Below are positions 35,735-44,301 of a stretch of 64,000 nucleotides of DNA, one piece after another. The position numbers and the translations under genes are program-made. The notes under the pieces were generated by a model, which was given only the letters and a program-made list of their open reading frames with translations, did not search any database and was not told the DNA's origin. Positions within the stretch are counted from its first letter, which is position 1. Every line of letters starts with the position of its first letter. This stretch comes from Oscillospiraceae bacterium (GTDB lineage: Bacteria > Bacillota > Clostridia > Oscillospirales > Ruminococcaceae): the NCBI GenBank assembly GCA_900768705.1, contig CAAGEB010000011.1:76654-140653 (forward strand). The letters run 5' to 3'.

Positions 35735-36238
35735 TTATCCCTCCATAAGTTCGTTAAAATCATCAAAATCATCATAATTAATACCCGAGATATCTCCCAA
35801 GGCAAGCTTGACTGTGCCAAACTCACCCTCAACGGCGATATTCTCTCCGTCAAAGCCTGAAAGAACACACCTTACATTTTTCTCCGGCAAGCCCTCACAA
35901 AGCTTATAGGTTTTAAGTCTGATTTTCTTTCCGACAGACTGTTTCAGCTGATCAACTCTCCGCACGGAGCGCTCCAATCCCGCCGAACCAACCTCAAGAT
36001 AATCAATCTTATCAATAAAATCCTGCTTATCGATTGCCGCATTTATCAAGCCGTCGATTGAAGTGCAGTCATCAATTGAAATGCCCTCGGGTTTATCAAT
36101 GAGAATACGGAGGTACCAGCAAGCACCTTCCTTTACAAAAACCACATCCCACAATGAGTAGCCGTGCTCCTCCACAATCGGTCGGACCGCTTTTTCAGCC
36201 GCCGCCTCAATTGTGCTGAATCCTTTTGCCAGTGCCAA
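35735..36238 (-). CDS. rimP: Ribosome maturation factor RimP
   Basis: A 167-residue protein for 30S subunit maturation. It shows the N-terminal AEKAVRPIVEEHGYSLWDVVFVKEGACWYLRILIDKPEGISIDDC, then VGSAGLERSVRR and the C-terminal SH3-like part. TTG 36238 is chosen because AGGAGG (36246-36251) stands seven bases upstream; frames opening before it have no ribosome site. First gene of the rimP-nusA-ylxR-ylxQ-infB-rbfA-nrnA-truB-ribF operon. Confidence 0.93.
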   Translation of the reverse strand: MALAKGFSTIEAAAEKAVRPIVEEHGYSLWDVVFVKEGACWYLRILIDKPEGISIDDCTSIDGLINAAIDKQDFIDKIDYLEVGSAGLERSVRRVDQLKQSVGKKIRLKTYKLCEGLPEKNVRCVLSGFDGENIAVEGEFGTVKLALGDISGINYDDFDDFNELMEG

Positions 36239-36338
36239 ACCAAAACCTCCTACAAAAAAGAATGCCGCAAAAAACTGCTCAGCTATCTTGCGACAACACC
36301 GCACAAAAATCCATGCGCATATTGCCTTAATACTACTT

Positions 36339-36363
36339 AAGACCGGAGCCTCGCCCCGGTCTT
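36339..36363 (-). promoter_or_regulatory. Leader hairpin upstream of rimP-nusA
   Basis: AAGACCGG/CCGGTCTT, 8-bp perfect arms with a 9-base loop, a few bases after the expected transcription start. No T tract follows, so it is not a terminator; it could stabilise the transcript or serve feedback control. Confidence 0.45.
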
Positions 36364-36381
36364 ATGCCTGTTTACTGTAAT

Positions 36382-36410
36382 ATTATAGCACATTATATGC
36401 TAAAAATCAA
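36382..36410 (-). promoter_or_regulatory. Promoter of the rimP-infB operon
   Basis: TTGATT, 17 bases, TATAAT on the minus strand. Between it and the rplA terminator (36411-36534) I see nothing. Confidence 0.75.
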
Positions 36411-36534
36411 GGGGTTTTATTAAATTTTATATAGTTTTTATGTCTTTTTTGAGAATCTGCCCAAATTCTTTCGGGAGAACCGTTATACAGAGCAGGTAAG
36501 ATATTTCTGAAAAAAGTTTGCTAAACACCATTAT

Positions 36535-36563
36535 AAAAATCCGCCCGGATTGCTCCGGGCGGA
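36535..36563 (-). terminator. Terminator of the rplK-rplA operon
   Basis: TCCGCCCGG/CCGGGCGGA with TTTTTA on the minus strand, 19 bases past the rplA stop. Confidence 0.9.
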
Positions 36564-36581
36564 CAAAATATTCATAAACGA

Positions 36582-37274
36582 TTATACACCGAACTTCAGT
36601 GTATTCACCTTAACGCCGGGACCCATTGTGGAAGAAACAGTACAGCTCTTGATGTACTGACCCTTTGCTGCAGCAGGCTTAGCCTTAACAACAGCCTCCA
36701 TAAGAGCATTGAAGTTCTCCTCCAGCTTCTCGCTGCCGAAAGATGCCTTTCCGATAGGGCAGTGAATAATATTGGACTTATCCAGACGATACTCAATCTT
36801 ACCTGCCTTTGCCTCGGAAACAGCCTTGGCAACATCGGGAGTTACGGTTCCTGCCTTAGGAGTAGGCATAAGACCTCTCGGACCGAGAACCTTACCGAGT
36901 CTGCCGACAACGCCCATCATATCGGGAGTTGCGATAACAACCTCGAAATCAAACCAACCGCCCTGAATCTTTGCGATTGTGCTGTCATCAGCAATATAAT
37001 CAGCACCGGCAGCCTTTGCGTCAGCTTCCTTCTCAGGCTTGCAGAATACCAGAGTTCTGATGGTCTTACCTGTTCCGTTAGGAAGAACAACCGCACCGCG
37101 AACCTGCTGGTCAGCGTGACGGGAGTCAACACCCAGACGAATATGAAGCTCAACGGTTTCGTCAAACTTTGCCTTAGCAGTCTTGCAAACAAGATCAAGA
37201 GCCTCGCCGGACTCGTAAATCTTTGTAGAATCAACAAGCTTTGCGCTGTCGATATACTTCTTTCCGTGTTTCAT
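36582..37274 (-). CDS. rplA: 50S ribosomal protein L1
   Basis: A 230-residue L1 protein of the mobile stalk, also a translational repressor of its own mRNA in many bacteria. Family blocks: [49 protein letters not shown] and [19 protein letters not shown] strong terminator follows directly; rplJ and rplL, which commonly follow, are not next to it here. Confidence 0.97.
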   Translation of the reverse strand: MKHGKKYIDSAKLVDSTKIYESGEALDLVCKTAKAKFDETVELHIRLGVDSRHADQQVRGAVVLPNGTGKTIRTLVFCKPEKEADAKAAGADYIADDSTIAKIQGGWFDFEVVIATPDMMGVVGRLGKVLGPRGLMPTPKAGTVTPDVAKAVSEAKAGKIEYRLDKSNIIHCPIGKASFGSEKLEENFNALMEAVVKAKPAAAKGQYIKSCTVSSTMGPGVKVNTLKFGV

Positions 37275-37322
37275 TTAATATCCTCCTTGTGGTAAAGCGG
37301 AAATAATCCTCCCACTGTACTA

Positions 37323-37748
37323 TCAGTCAGCAACCTCTACACCCATAGAACGGCAGGTACCTGCAATCATAGAAATAGCAGTATCAATGTTAGCCGCATT
37401 AAGATCGGGCATCTTCATCTCTGCGATTTCCTTAAGCTGTGCCTTGGTAATCTTTGCAACCTTGGTCTTGTTGGGTACGCCGGAACCGCTCTCAATCTTG
37501 CAAGCCTTCTTGATAAGAACGCTTGCAGGCGGAGTCTTGGTGATAAATGTGAAGCTTCTGTCTGCGTAAACTGTGATAACAACAGGAATAATCAGACCTG
37601 CCTTATCCTTTGTACGCTCATTGAATTCCTTGGTAAACGCCATAATATTTACGCCGTGCTGACCGAGTGCCGGACCAACAGGCGGAGCCGGTGTAGCTTT
37701 GCCGGCAGGAATTTGCAATTTAATAAATCCTACAACCTTCTGTGCCAT
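37323..37748 (-). CDS. rplK: 50S ribosomal protein L11
   Basis: A 141-residue L11 protein of the GTPase-associated centre. It has [29 protein letters not shown] and the C-terminal RNA-binding domain ending [15 protein letters not shown] 37748 follows GGAGG; the open frame runs further upstream without a start signal. 48 bases separate it from rplA. Confidence 0.97.
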   Translation of the reverse strand: MAQKVVGFIKLQIPAGKATPAPPVGPALGQHGVNIMAFTKEFNERTKDKAGLIIPVVITVYADRSFTFITKTPPASVLIKKACKIESGSGVPNKTKVAKITKAQLKEIAEMKMPDLNAANIDTAISMIAGTCRSMGVEVAD

Positions 37749-37894
37749 TACAATTAACCTCCATAAATTTGCGGTTTCAATCACGAATCCGAGAGGAAAC
37801 ATCCTTGCCGCTGCGATTAATATAAACCATAATGCAACGGACGATTATCGGCTCTGCGGTTCGCCAAACCGATTTAAAACGATTTTCGCTTTCC

Positions 37895-38425
37895 TCAGAT
37901 CATCTTTTTGATCGAGGACAATTCAAGCGATGTGGGTGTAACTTCTCCGAACATATTGGTGATATCAACAACCGCCGTGCGGTTCTGTTCATCAATTTCG
38001 GAAACAGTTCCCTCAAAGCCCTCGAAAACGCCCTGCTTAATTTCGACATGATCGCCGACAGCAATGGCAACGGGAGCTTCCTTCTTGCCCTGCTCAAGTT
38101 CCCTTACTTCATTCTCGCTGAGAGGTGTGGGCTTTGACTCGGGACCTACAAATCCGGTCACGCCTCTGGTATTTCTGCATATATACCATGACTCGTTGGT
38201 TTCCACCATTTTCACGAAAACATAGCCGGGATAAACCTTATCCTCAACCTCAACAACCTTGCCATTGTCTTTTTCAACGGTTCTGGTTACGGTGGGAACA
38301 GCCACATCTTCAATCAGATGCTGAAGATTTCTGTTTTCAACGAGCTTCATTATATCCGCCGCTACTTTGTTTTCATAGCCCGAATAGGTATGAAGAATAT
38401 ACCATTTTGCTTCTGAGTCAGCCAT
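37895..38425 (-). CDS. nusG: Transcription termination/antitermination protein NusG
   Basis: A 176-residue NusG: NGN domain WYILHTYSGYENKVAADI through VYPGYVFVKMVETNESWYICRNTRGVTGFVG, and a C-terminal KOW domain VAIAVGDHVEIKQGVFEGFEG. It couples RNA polymerase to ribosome or Rho. Its neighbours secE and rplK are in the usual order. A 146-base gap before rplK may hold the L11 leader; I see no clear structure in it. Confidence 0.96.
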   Translation of the reverse strand: MADSEAKWYILHTYSGYENKVAADIMKLVENRNLQHLIEDVAVPTVTRTVEKDNGKVVEVEDKVYPGYVFVKMVETNESWYICRNTRGVTGFVGPESKPTPLSENEVRELEQGKKEAPVAIAVGDHVEIKQGVFEGFEGTVSEIDEQNRTAVVDITNMFGEVTPTSLELSSIKKMI

Positions 38426-38439
38426 ACTTACCCCCTAAA

Positions 38440-38769
38440 TCAGCCGTGGAACACCAAGTTGTTGAGCAAGCCGAACAGTGAATCCAGTCCGAAAATAACC
38501 AAACCTGCCAGAACGCACACAATGATAACCACAACCGTGTTATGAGTGGTTTCCTTGGGCGTAGGCCATACGACCTTCTTGAACTCAGACTTCGCATCCT
38601 TGAAGAATTTTTTAATGCTTCTCTTCTTTTTTGCGGGCTTCTGAGCCGATTTTGAATCCTTTGCAGGCTTTTCGCTCTTCTCTTTCTTTGCAGCACCGGT
38701 TCCGGTCACTGCGGACTCATCCGATGTCGGCTCGGAGGATTTTTTTCGGGTATCCAATTCCTTCGCCAT
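38440..38769 (-). CDS. secE: Preprotein translocase subunit SecE with extended N-terminus
   Basis: A 109-residue protein. The C-terminal 55 residues are the SecE domain (FFKDAKSEFKKVVWPTPKETTHNTVVVI followed by one membrane helix), part of the SecYEG channel. The first about 50 residues are a hydrophilic Lys/Ser/Ala-rich tail that makes it longer than the usual 60-residue Firmicute SecE. ATG 38769 follows GGGAGG. Confidence 0.93.
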   Translation of the reverse strand: MAKELDTRKKSSEPTSDESAVTGTGAAKKEKSEKPAKDSKSAQKPAKKKRSIKKFFKDAKSEFKKVVWPTPKETTHNTVVVIIVCVLAGLVIFGLDSLFGLLNNLVFHG

Positions 38770-38784
38770 CCTGAATCCTCCCTG

Positions 38785-38934
38785 TTACTTGGTTTCTTTG
38801 TGAAGAGTGTGTTTCTTGCAGAATCTGCAGTACTTGTTCATCTCGAGTCTGTCGGGATCGTTTTTCTTGTTCTTCATGGTGTTGTAATTGCGCTGCTTGC
38901 ACTCCGAACACGCCAGTGTAATTTTAACTCTCAC
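38785..38934 (-). CDS. rpmG: 50S ribosomal protein L33, zinc-binding form
   Basis: A 49-residue protein starting at GTG 38934 after GGAGG, reading [17 protein letters not shown] and ending HTLHKETK. Two CxxC pairs (CSEC and CRFC) mark the zinc-ribbon type. It lies 15 bases upstream of secE, as in other Firmicutes. No tRNA-Trp is present between rpmG and secE. Confidence 0.95.
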   Translation of the reverse strand: MRVKITLACSECKQRNYNTMKNKKNDPDRLEMNKYCRFCKKHTLHKETK

Positions 38935-39003
38935 TTTCGGCACCTCCTACTTTCTGTATTGCCTCCCTCGCCGCGGTATTGCGTTTTTATACGGGGCAGA
39001 GCC

Positions 39004-39019
39004 TGTGCAAAATTGCACA
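39004..39019. repeat. Short palindrome in the rpmG leader
   Basis: TGTGCAA-AA-TTGCACA, 7-bp perfect arms, in the untranslated leader of rpmG-secE-nusG. On the minus strand a T7 run precedes it. Its role is unknown; a second small inverted repeat (ATACC/GGTAT) lies just beside it at 39028-39045. Confidence 0.4.
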
Positions 39020-39048
39020 AAAAAATATACCCCATACGAGGTATCTTC

Positions 39049-39077
39049 ATTTTACCATACATTTTTATATTTGTCAA
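39049..39077 (-). promoter_or_regulatory. Promoter of rpmG-secE-nusG-rplK-rplA
   Basis: TTGACA, 17 bases, TAAAAT on the minus strand. Confidence 0.75.
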
Positions 39078-39120
39078 GTACTTTTTATGATTTTTTTACA
39101 TTTTGTTATAAGAATTCCAT

Positions 39121-39735
39121 TCAATCCTTTTCTCCATTATCGGCAGACTCCTCATCTTCTCCGTTTTCCTCAAAGAGAATATCGCAGAAATGCTCCTCGC
39201 TTTCCACAAAGCAGCAGCTGTCCTGTGAGTAAATTACTATAACTTTCACACCTTTTCCGATAAACCGTCCGTTGGCGGAAACCGCTCTGAAAAGATAGCT
39301 TCTCATTCCGTGAACGACTTCTATAACCCCGAAGCTGTCCTTTTCAATATCCTCGATAACCTTTCCGGAAAGCCCCTCCAGTTCCTTTTCGGAGGGTTCC
39401 GAGCTTTTATGGAATTTCAGATAGATAGGAGAAAACACGACGCTCACAAGAAAATTGAAGAAAATTCCCGCCACCGCCGCAAACAGCATAGACATCCAGC
39501 CCGCAAGCCCTGCAGCGTCCATCAGCAATCCCGCCGCGGACGCCGCAAAAACGGCAATAATCAGCCTGAGCATATTTTTCGGAAAAACCGTCTGCCACAA
39601 ATCACGGTTCTTTTTGTTTTCAAAAAGCACTCCTGCGTCCGGGAAAAAGACCTTTCCGAAAAAAATCCACGCTACCGTCTGTGCAAGCAGGTATATACCG
39701 GACAGCACTATCAGAACAACATAAAAACTTCTCAA
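39121..39735 (-). CDS. Membrane protein with C-terminal NfeD-like OB fold
   Basis: A protein of about 204 residues: two to three N-terminal membrane helices, then a small beta domain (LEGLSGKVIEDIEKDSFGVIEV, RSYLFRAVSANGRFIGKGVKVIVIYSQDSCCFVE) that looks like the OB fold of NfeD/YqiJ proteins. NfeD proteins work with membrane SPFH proteins; none is present here. The start is uncertain: TTG 39735 is 13 bases after GGGAGG, close to the end of the CorC-type gene upstream. An acidic tail closes the protein. Confidence 0.65.
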   Translation of the reverse strand: MRSFYVVLIVLSGIYLLAQTVAWIFFGKVFFPDAGVLFENKKNRDLWQTVFPKNMLRLIIAVFAASAAGLLMDAAGLAGWMSMLFAAVAGIFFNFLVSVVFSPIYLKFHKSSEPSEKELEGLSGKVIEDIEKDSFGVIEVVHGMRSYLFRAVSANGRFIGKGVKVIVIYSQDSCCFVESEEHFCDILFEENGEDEESADNGEKD

Positions 39736-39740
39736 TTGGC

Positions 39741-41039
39741 TTAATTTTCCTCCCGCTGCTCCGTTTGTCTTTTGACCGCAATCCGAACTTTCTTTATACG
39801 AAGCTCTGACACCTCCAGAACCGTTACCGTAAAGATATCCGTTTGTACCACTGCCCCGTTTTCGGGAATGCTGCCGAACAGACCCAGAACCCATCCCGCC
39901 ACGGTATGAGCTTCGCTGTCAATCTCCGCATCCAGCTCCCTGCTGTCAAAAAATCTTCTCAGGCTGTTCAGGGAAACATCTCCATATACCTCAAAGGTAT
40001 TATCCGAAAGCACTGTCACCGGGCTTATAACCTCGTCGCTTTCGTCCCAGATTTCTCCTACCAGCTCCTCCAGCAAATCCTCAAGAGTTACAATTCCGAG
40101 AGTCCCTCCATGCTGGTCGAGAACAACGCCCATGTGACATTTTTTCTTCTGCATTGTGCGAAGCACTTCGGAGATTTTCAGCATACTCGGAAAGTATATC
40201 GTTTCCTGAATCAGCTCCCTTACGGTAAGCTCTCTGCCTTTTGCCTCATACGCCTTAATGAAATCCTTTTCGTTGATAACACCTATTATATTGTCAATAT
40301 TCTTTTCATACACGGGCATTCTGGAATATTCTTCACTGAGGAATTTTGCCCGCACTTCGGACGCACTGTCCGTAACATCCACAGCCACCAGCCGCACTCT
40401 AGGCGTAATAATCTCGTCCACGGTTATCTCGTCAAACTGAAGTGCCGAACGGACAAGATTTCCCTCCTGCTGCTCCAGAACGCCTTCGTTTTCTATTTCA
40501 TCGATAACCACCATCAGCTCCTCTTCGGTCATACTTACCGAATTCTTCTTATGAAACAGCTTGGCAAAGAGCTTTTTCAGAAGAATAAACAATGCCGAAA
40601 AGGGTGTAAAAATAAACATCAGAAAGGAAATTATCCCGGAAATGCCGATACAGACTTCCTCCGCATAATCCTTTGCGATACTTTTCGGCATAACCTCGCC
40701 GAAAATCAGCACTATCACCGTTGTTGCCGCCGTTGCTACAAGAGAGCCGTATTTTTCTCCCACCAACGCAATGGACACAATTGTTGCAAGAGATGATGTG
40801 GCAATATTGACTATGTTATTTCCGATAAGAATCGTAGTGAGCGCCTTATCGTATTTCCCGAGAATTTTCAAGGCTCTTGCCGCAGCCTTTGAGCCTTTTC
40901 GTTCGGTTTTGGTGTGAGGGTCGGTTCCTCCTTCCGCCAAACTTTTCAGCCGAATTCGATTCACACTTGAAAAAGCGGTTTCCGACGCTGAAAAAAAAGC
41001 GGAACACAATATCAGAACAATAATAATTGCAATGTCCAT
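39741..41039 (-). CDS. CNNM/CorC family membrane protein (HlyC/CorC type)
   Basis: A 432-residue protein: N-terminal CNNM domain with about four helices (LCSAFFSASETAFSSVNRIRLKSLA, LIGNNIVNIATSSLAT, FGEVMPKSIAKDYAE), a pair of CBS domains (ITPRVRLVAVDV, VVLDQHGGTLGIVTLEDLLEELVGEIWDESD) and a C-terminal CorC_HlyC domain. Such proteins are linked to Mg2+ or Co2+ export. ATG 41039 overlaps the HAD gene stop (TGATG) with GGAGAG nine bases before it. Confidence 0.9.
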   Translation of the reverse strand: MDIAIIIVLILCSAFFSASETAFSSVNRIRLKSLAEGGTDPHTKTERKGSKAAARALKILGKYDKALTTILIGNNIVNIATSSLATIVSIALVGEKYGSLVATAATTVIVLIFGEVMPKSIAKDYAEEVCIGISGIISFLMFIFTPFSALFILLKKLFAKLFHKKNSVSMTEEELMVVIDEIENEGVLEQQEGNLVRSALQFDEITVDEIITPRVRLVAVDVTDSASEVRAKFLSEEYSRMPVYEKNIDNIIGVINEKDFIKAYEAKGRELTVRELIQETIYFPSMLKISEVLRTMQKKKCHMGVVLDQHGGTLGIVTLEDLLEELVGEIWDESDEVISPVTVLSDNTFEVYGDVSLNSLRRFFDSRELDAEIDSEAHTVAGWVLGLFGSIPENGAVVQTDIFTVTVLEVSELRIKKVRIAVKRQTEQREEN

Positions 41040-41845
41040 CAATAATTCTCTCCGTTATCGAAAGCGTATCTTCTGATACATTGGGTAACTCCGCCGCTGT
41101 TATTATCCGGTGCTGTGAAACGGCATAGCTTCTTGACATCATCGTGGCCGTTTTCCATACAGAAGCTCCAGTCCGCCGAAGTCAGCATATCCACATCATT
41201 GAAGTAATCCCCGAATACCATCGTCTCACTGCGGCTGACGGAAAGCGTTTTCATAAGTTCCCGCAAAGCCTTTCCCTTACTTACTCCCGCAGCCATAACA
41301 TCCATCCAGATTTCTCCCGATACCTGAACATTGAGTTTATCCCCGAACAGCTTATCCAGCTCGGGCTTTCCATGGGAAAGCGTTCCCCGTTCATCGCATA
41401 CCGCCAGCTTATATACAGTATCCTTTATATTGTGAAAATCATCAATTTCCTTATGATTTCGATAAAATCTTCCCACCTCAGCCGAAAACTCGTCCGAGGC
41501 TTTAAGGTGATAAACCCCACCCTCTGCGCAGACCACCAGTTTAAATCCTCCGATCCGCTCGCAGGCGTCCAGAAGTTCGTTGAATATGTTTCTGTCCAAA
41601 GCGGTAACATTTATTGGTTTTCCGTCCAGATATGTGCAGGCTCCGTTATCGCATATATACGCAATCTTATTCCTGTAATTCTCCGGGAAAAGATGATCAA
41701 CCGCAGTGTATGTACGGCCGCTTGCCACCGTAAATACTATTTTTCTCTTTCTCAGTTCATCAAGCACCTCAAAAAAATCGGCGGGCAGCTGTTTATTGTC
41801 ATCCAGCAGCGTGCCGTCCATATCAGAGGCAATCAGTTTTATCAT
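41039..41845 (-). CDS. HAD-superfamily Cof-type phosphatase
   Basis: A 268-residue cytoplasmic hydrolase. Motif I DMDGTLLDDNK with the nucleophile Asp, motif II ASGR, and a late MVFGDYFNDVDMLTSADW motif IV; the C2 cap lies in the middle. Cof-type enzymes act on sugar phosphates or flavin/pyridoxal phosphates; the substrate here is unknown. It is coupled to the CorC gene by a one-base TGATG overlap. Confidence 0.9.
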   Translation of the reverse strand: MIKLIASDMDGTLLDDNKQLPADFFEVLDELRKRKIVFTVASGRTYTAVDHLFPENYRNKIAYICDNGACTYLDGKPINVTALDRNIFNELLDACERIGGFKLVVCAEGGVYHLKASDEFSAEVGRFYRNHKEIDDFHNIKDTVYKLAVCDERGTLSHGKPELDKLFGDKLNVQVSGEIWMDVMAAGVSKGKALRELMKTLSVSRSETMVFGDYFNDVDMLTSADWSFCMENGHDDVKKLCRFTAPDNNSGGVTQCIRRYAFDNGENY

Positions 41846-41868
41846 AGCCGTCTCCTTAATCCGAATTA

Positions 41869-42834
41869 TCAGTTAAGCAAGCCCTTACCCGTTTTGTTAT
41901 TCAAAGCGGCGTTATAAAGGCTCATATCAAAATGCCTTACCGCATCCATAAGCTCTCCCGCAATATCCTCCGGAATATCTTCTTTTTCTGCCATTCTCTC
42001 AAAAGCACTTATAAACTGCTTTCGCAGTGCATGAGTTTCTCTCATTGCCAAGCCTATATGAACCCTTTCGCCGGTATCGGCGTTTTTCAGATTCGTTATA
42101 TCCTTGTTCAGCCTGTTCATCAGCAGACTGAAGCTGTCGCCCTCCGAATGCTTGAAAATTCTCCTATGATAAATCATTGCTTTGCAAAGTGCGGGAATAT
42201 TAAACTCATTGGGAACAACATGGTACACGGACAGGAGAGTAAGAAGGAATTCCTCTATTGAGGCAAATTTCTCGGACAATCCCATAGTCATGGTTATACT
42301 GTCAACCCTAGCATCGGCAAATTTCAAAGCGGAGTCCAGTGCCGTTTTTGCAGTGTTCATCGGGCATAAATCAATGGGTATGGGAATGTTGTTTTTCAGA
42401 ATATTCACATAGGACGCCGCCTCCTCCGGTTTCATCAGCTTAAAGTTAGAAACCAGCCGAACAACGGCTATTGTTCCGTCAATTCTTTCGGAAGCATAAA
42501 TAACTGCGGGACGAGGCGGCTTTTCCGTTGCGGGAAGCTCCAGCATAACCGGCACATCGGTCTTGATGCCGTTTTTCAGATTAGAAAGCGTAACCAGCAG
42601 ATAATCATAATTGAAGGCTTCCGCCATATCAAGAAACATCGGATCAATAAGCCTGAAAATATATCCTATTCCTTTGGGAAGATCAGGCATAAGCATTGCG
42701 GTGCGGAAATCGATCTCCGCATACTTTATCCCCGCCTGTGCAAGGGCTTCAAGATATGCGTAGATATACTTCGTATCCACATTATCCGCCAGAGTATTTA
42801 CACTCAAACTATTGTCTATAATAACCGTCTTCAT
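41869..42834 (-). CDS. Degenerate DRE-TIM metallolyase-like protein
   Basis: A 321-residue soluble protein not assigned to a known family by eye. The layout resembles HMG-CoA lyase/isopropylmalate synthase barrels: the first strand reads VIIDNSLSVN where the family has DTTLRDG; ALAQAGIKYAEIDF matches the AGVDYIE strand; and IPIDLCPMNTAKTALDSALKFADARVDSI stands where the HxHND metal motif normally is. The metal ligands are therefore missing. I infer a catalytically dead or re-purposed barrel. It sits between a HAD phosphatase and yicC; ATG 42834, no clear ribosome site. Confidence 0.6.
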   Translation of the reverse strand: MKTVIIDNSLSVNTLADNVDTKYIYAYLEALAQAGIKYAEIDFRTAMLMPDLPKGIGYIFRLIDPMFLDMAEAFNYDYLLVTLSNLKNGIKTDVPVMLELPATEKPPRPAVIYASERIDGTIAVVRLVSNFKLMKPEEAASYVNILKNNIPIPIDLCPMNTAKTALDSALKFADARVDSITMTMGLSEKFASIEEFLLTLLSVYHVVPNEFNIPALCKAMIYHRRIFKHSEGDSFSLLMNRLNKDITNLKNADTGERVHIGLAMRETHALRKQFISAFERMAEKEDIPEDIAGELMDAVRHFDMSLYNAALNNKTGKGLLN

Positions 42835-42849
42835 ATTCCGTCCGATCTG

Positions 42850-43728
42850 TTACTCTATATTCTGAATTTGCTCACGGATTTTTTCAATCTCGCTTTTCTG
42901 ATCTACCACTATTTTTGTGACTTCCACATCCTGTACCTTGGAGCCAATGGTATTTGTCTCCCGATTCATTTCCTGTACAAGAAAATCCAGCTTTCTGCCC
43001 ACCGGCTCGCTGCCTTCCAGCATTTCCCGGAATTGCGAAATATGGGAACGAAGCCGCACTGTTTCCTCGTCCACTGCGGTTTTTTCGGAAAAAATACCCG
43101 CTTCGAGGAGGATACGATTTTCGTCGATATTCTTTCCCTCCAGCACCTCGTTCATACGGTCAAAAAGCCTTTTGCGGTAGTTTTCGGTGATCATCGGAGA
43201 ACGGCTTTCAATGATTTCCACATTGCCTTCGATAACTTTTAGGCGGGAAAGAATATCAGCCTTCATGCGGCTGCCCTCCCTTTCCCTCATTTCAATAAAG
43301 CTTGACAAAGCCTCCTCCGCAACAGATTTAATATCCGACCATAACTGTTCCTCGTCAACTTCGGCTTTCACCACGGTAAAGGCATCGGGTATTCTCATAA
43401 CATCTGCCAGAGACAGATTATCCGCCAAACCGAACTCGTCCTTTATTGCCCTTAGTGCCTCAATGTAATCCCCCACAATTTCTTTGTTGACGGTGATTTT
43501 TTCCGAAACTGCCGTTACATTCTGAAGCTGAACCGAAACCTCAACCTTTCCGCGGCTGATTTTCTCTTGAAGAAGGGCTTTCAATCTTTCTTCGGCAAAT
43601 GCCAGACTGCGTGGAAGTCTGCTTGAAAATTCATAATAGCGATGGTTAACCGAGCGTATTTCCACGGTAATATCACGACCGTTAAGCACATTGCTGCTGC
43701 GGCCGTAGCCGGTCATACTCCTTATCAT
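42850..43728 (-). CDS. yicC: YicC-type endoribonuclease
   Basis: A 292-residue protein: N-terminal MIRSMTGYGRSS, VEIRSVNHRYYEFSSRLPRSL and C-terminal DUF1732 part with GRKLDFLVQEMNRETNTIGSKVQD, both diagnostic. YicC proteins are stress-related endoribonucleases. The ATG is preceded by GGAGGTACAGAT. In other Firmicutes yicC leads gmk-rpoZ; these genes are not here. Confidence 0.94.
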   Translation of the reverse strand: MIRSMTGYGRSSNVLNGRDITVEIRSVNHRYYEFSSRLPRSLAFAEERLKALLQEKISRGKVEVSVQLQNVTAVSEKITVNKEIVGDYIEALRAIKDEFGLADNLSLADVMRIPDAFTVVKAEVDEEQLWSDIKSVAEEALSSFIEMREREGSRMKADILSRLKVIEGNVEIIESRSPMITENYRKRLFDRMNEVLEGKNIDENRILLEAGIFSEKTAVDEETVRLRSHISQFREMLEGSEPVGRKLDFLVQEMNRETNTIGSKVQDVEVTKIVVDQKSEIEKIREQIQNIE

Positions 43729-43749
43729 ATCTGTACCTCCATAAATAAA

Positions 43750-44301
43750 TTATATATTATCTTTTGTTTTTGAGTACCGTTTACTTGCCCGTATAAGTCT
43801 GGGACGATTATACCTCTGTATTATCACATAAACCAGATCAGCCAACGATCCTATAACGGATGTGGCGCAAAATATTCCGAAGCTTCCGAAGGGTATTGCA
43901 AAAAGCATTGCCAACAGGCTTGCCGCAATACACAGCCAATGAATAATCTCCGCCTGACAGCCTGCCCCGAGAACCTCCTCAATGCTGTGCTGCTTCAGAG
44001 AGAAATATTCCCCACGGAAGGTGGGCAGAAAATCCTTCCAGCATTTCACCTTCAGCTTTTTATACAATGATTTTTCAAAGCTCTTTTCGGAAAACCAGCT
44101 GCGCGAGTAATCAACCTTATTTTTCATTATAAAATCACAAACCGTTCCGATTGCCATTCTCACGGTAAAGTGATAGCATATCGTCATTGATGTAACGCCA
44201 AGCGTCAGAAAAACAGATTGCTTTTGTCCGACAAACAGCCCGAAAAATACGAATGTCAGCACCAGTGTAATTCCCGAAATGACAAACATTGATTTTTTCA
44301 T
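43750..44301 (-). CDS. CrtO-like membrane protein
   Basis: A 183-residue protein with about four hydrophobic segments (two at the N-terminus, two after residue 115). The segment RGEYFSLKQHSIEEVLGAGC-QAEIIHW and the late IIQRYNRPRLIR resemble the small membrane acyltransferase family named after CrtO (glycosyl-diaponeurosporenoate acyltransferase). No carotenoid genes are nearby, so acyl transfer to another lipid, or no enzyme at all, is possible. It overlaps the upstream PLP-enzyme gene by four bases (ATGA). Confidence 0.6.
   Translation of the reverse strand: MKKSMFVISGITLVLTFVFFGLFVGQKQSVFLTLGVTSMTICYHFTVRMAIGTVCDFIMKNKVDYSRSWFSEKSFEKSLYKKLKVKCWKDFLPTFRGEYFSLKQHSIEEVLGAGCQAEIIHWLCIAASLLAMLFAIPFGSFGIFCATSVIGSLADLVYVIIQRYNRPRLIRASKRYSKTKDNI

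Noticed and set aside
38770..38784. tRNA-Trp between rpmG and secE
   Set aside because: The gap is only 15 bases; no tRNA can fit.
39121..39894. NfeD-like protein starting at 39894
   Set aside because: That start would put over 50 residues inside the CorC gene; the residues are low-complexity and no ribosome site is present.
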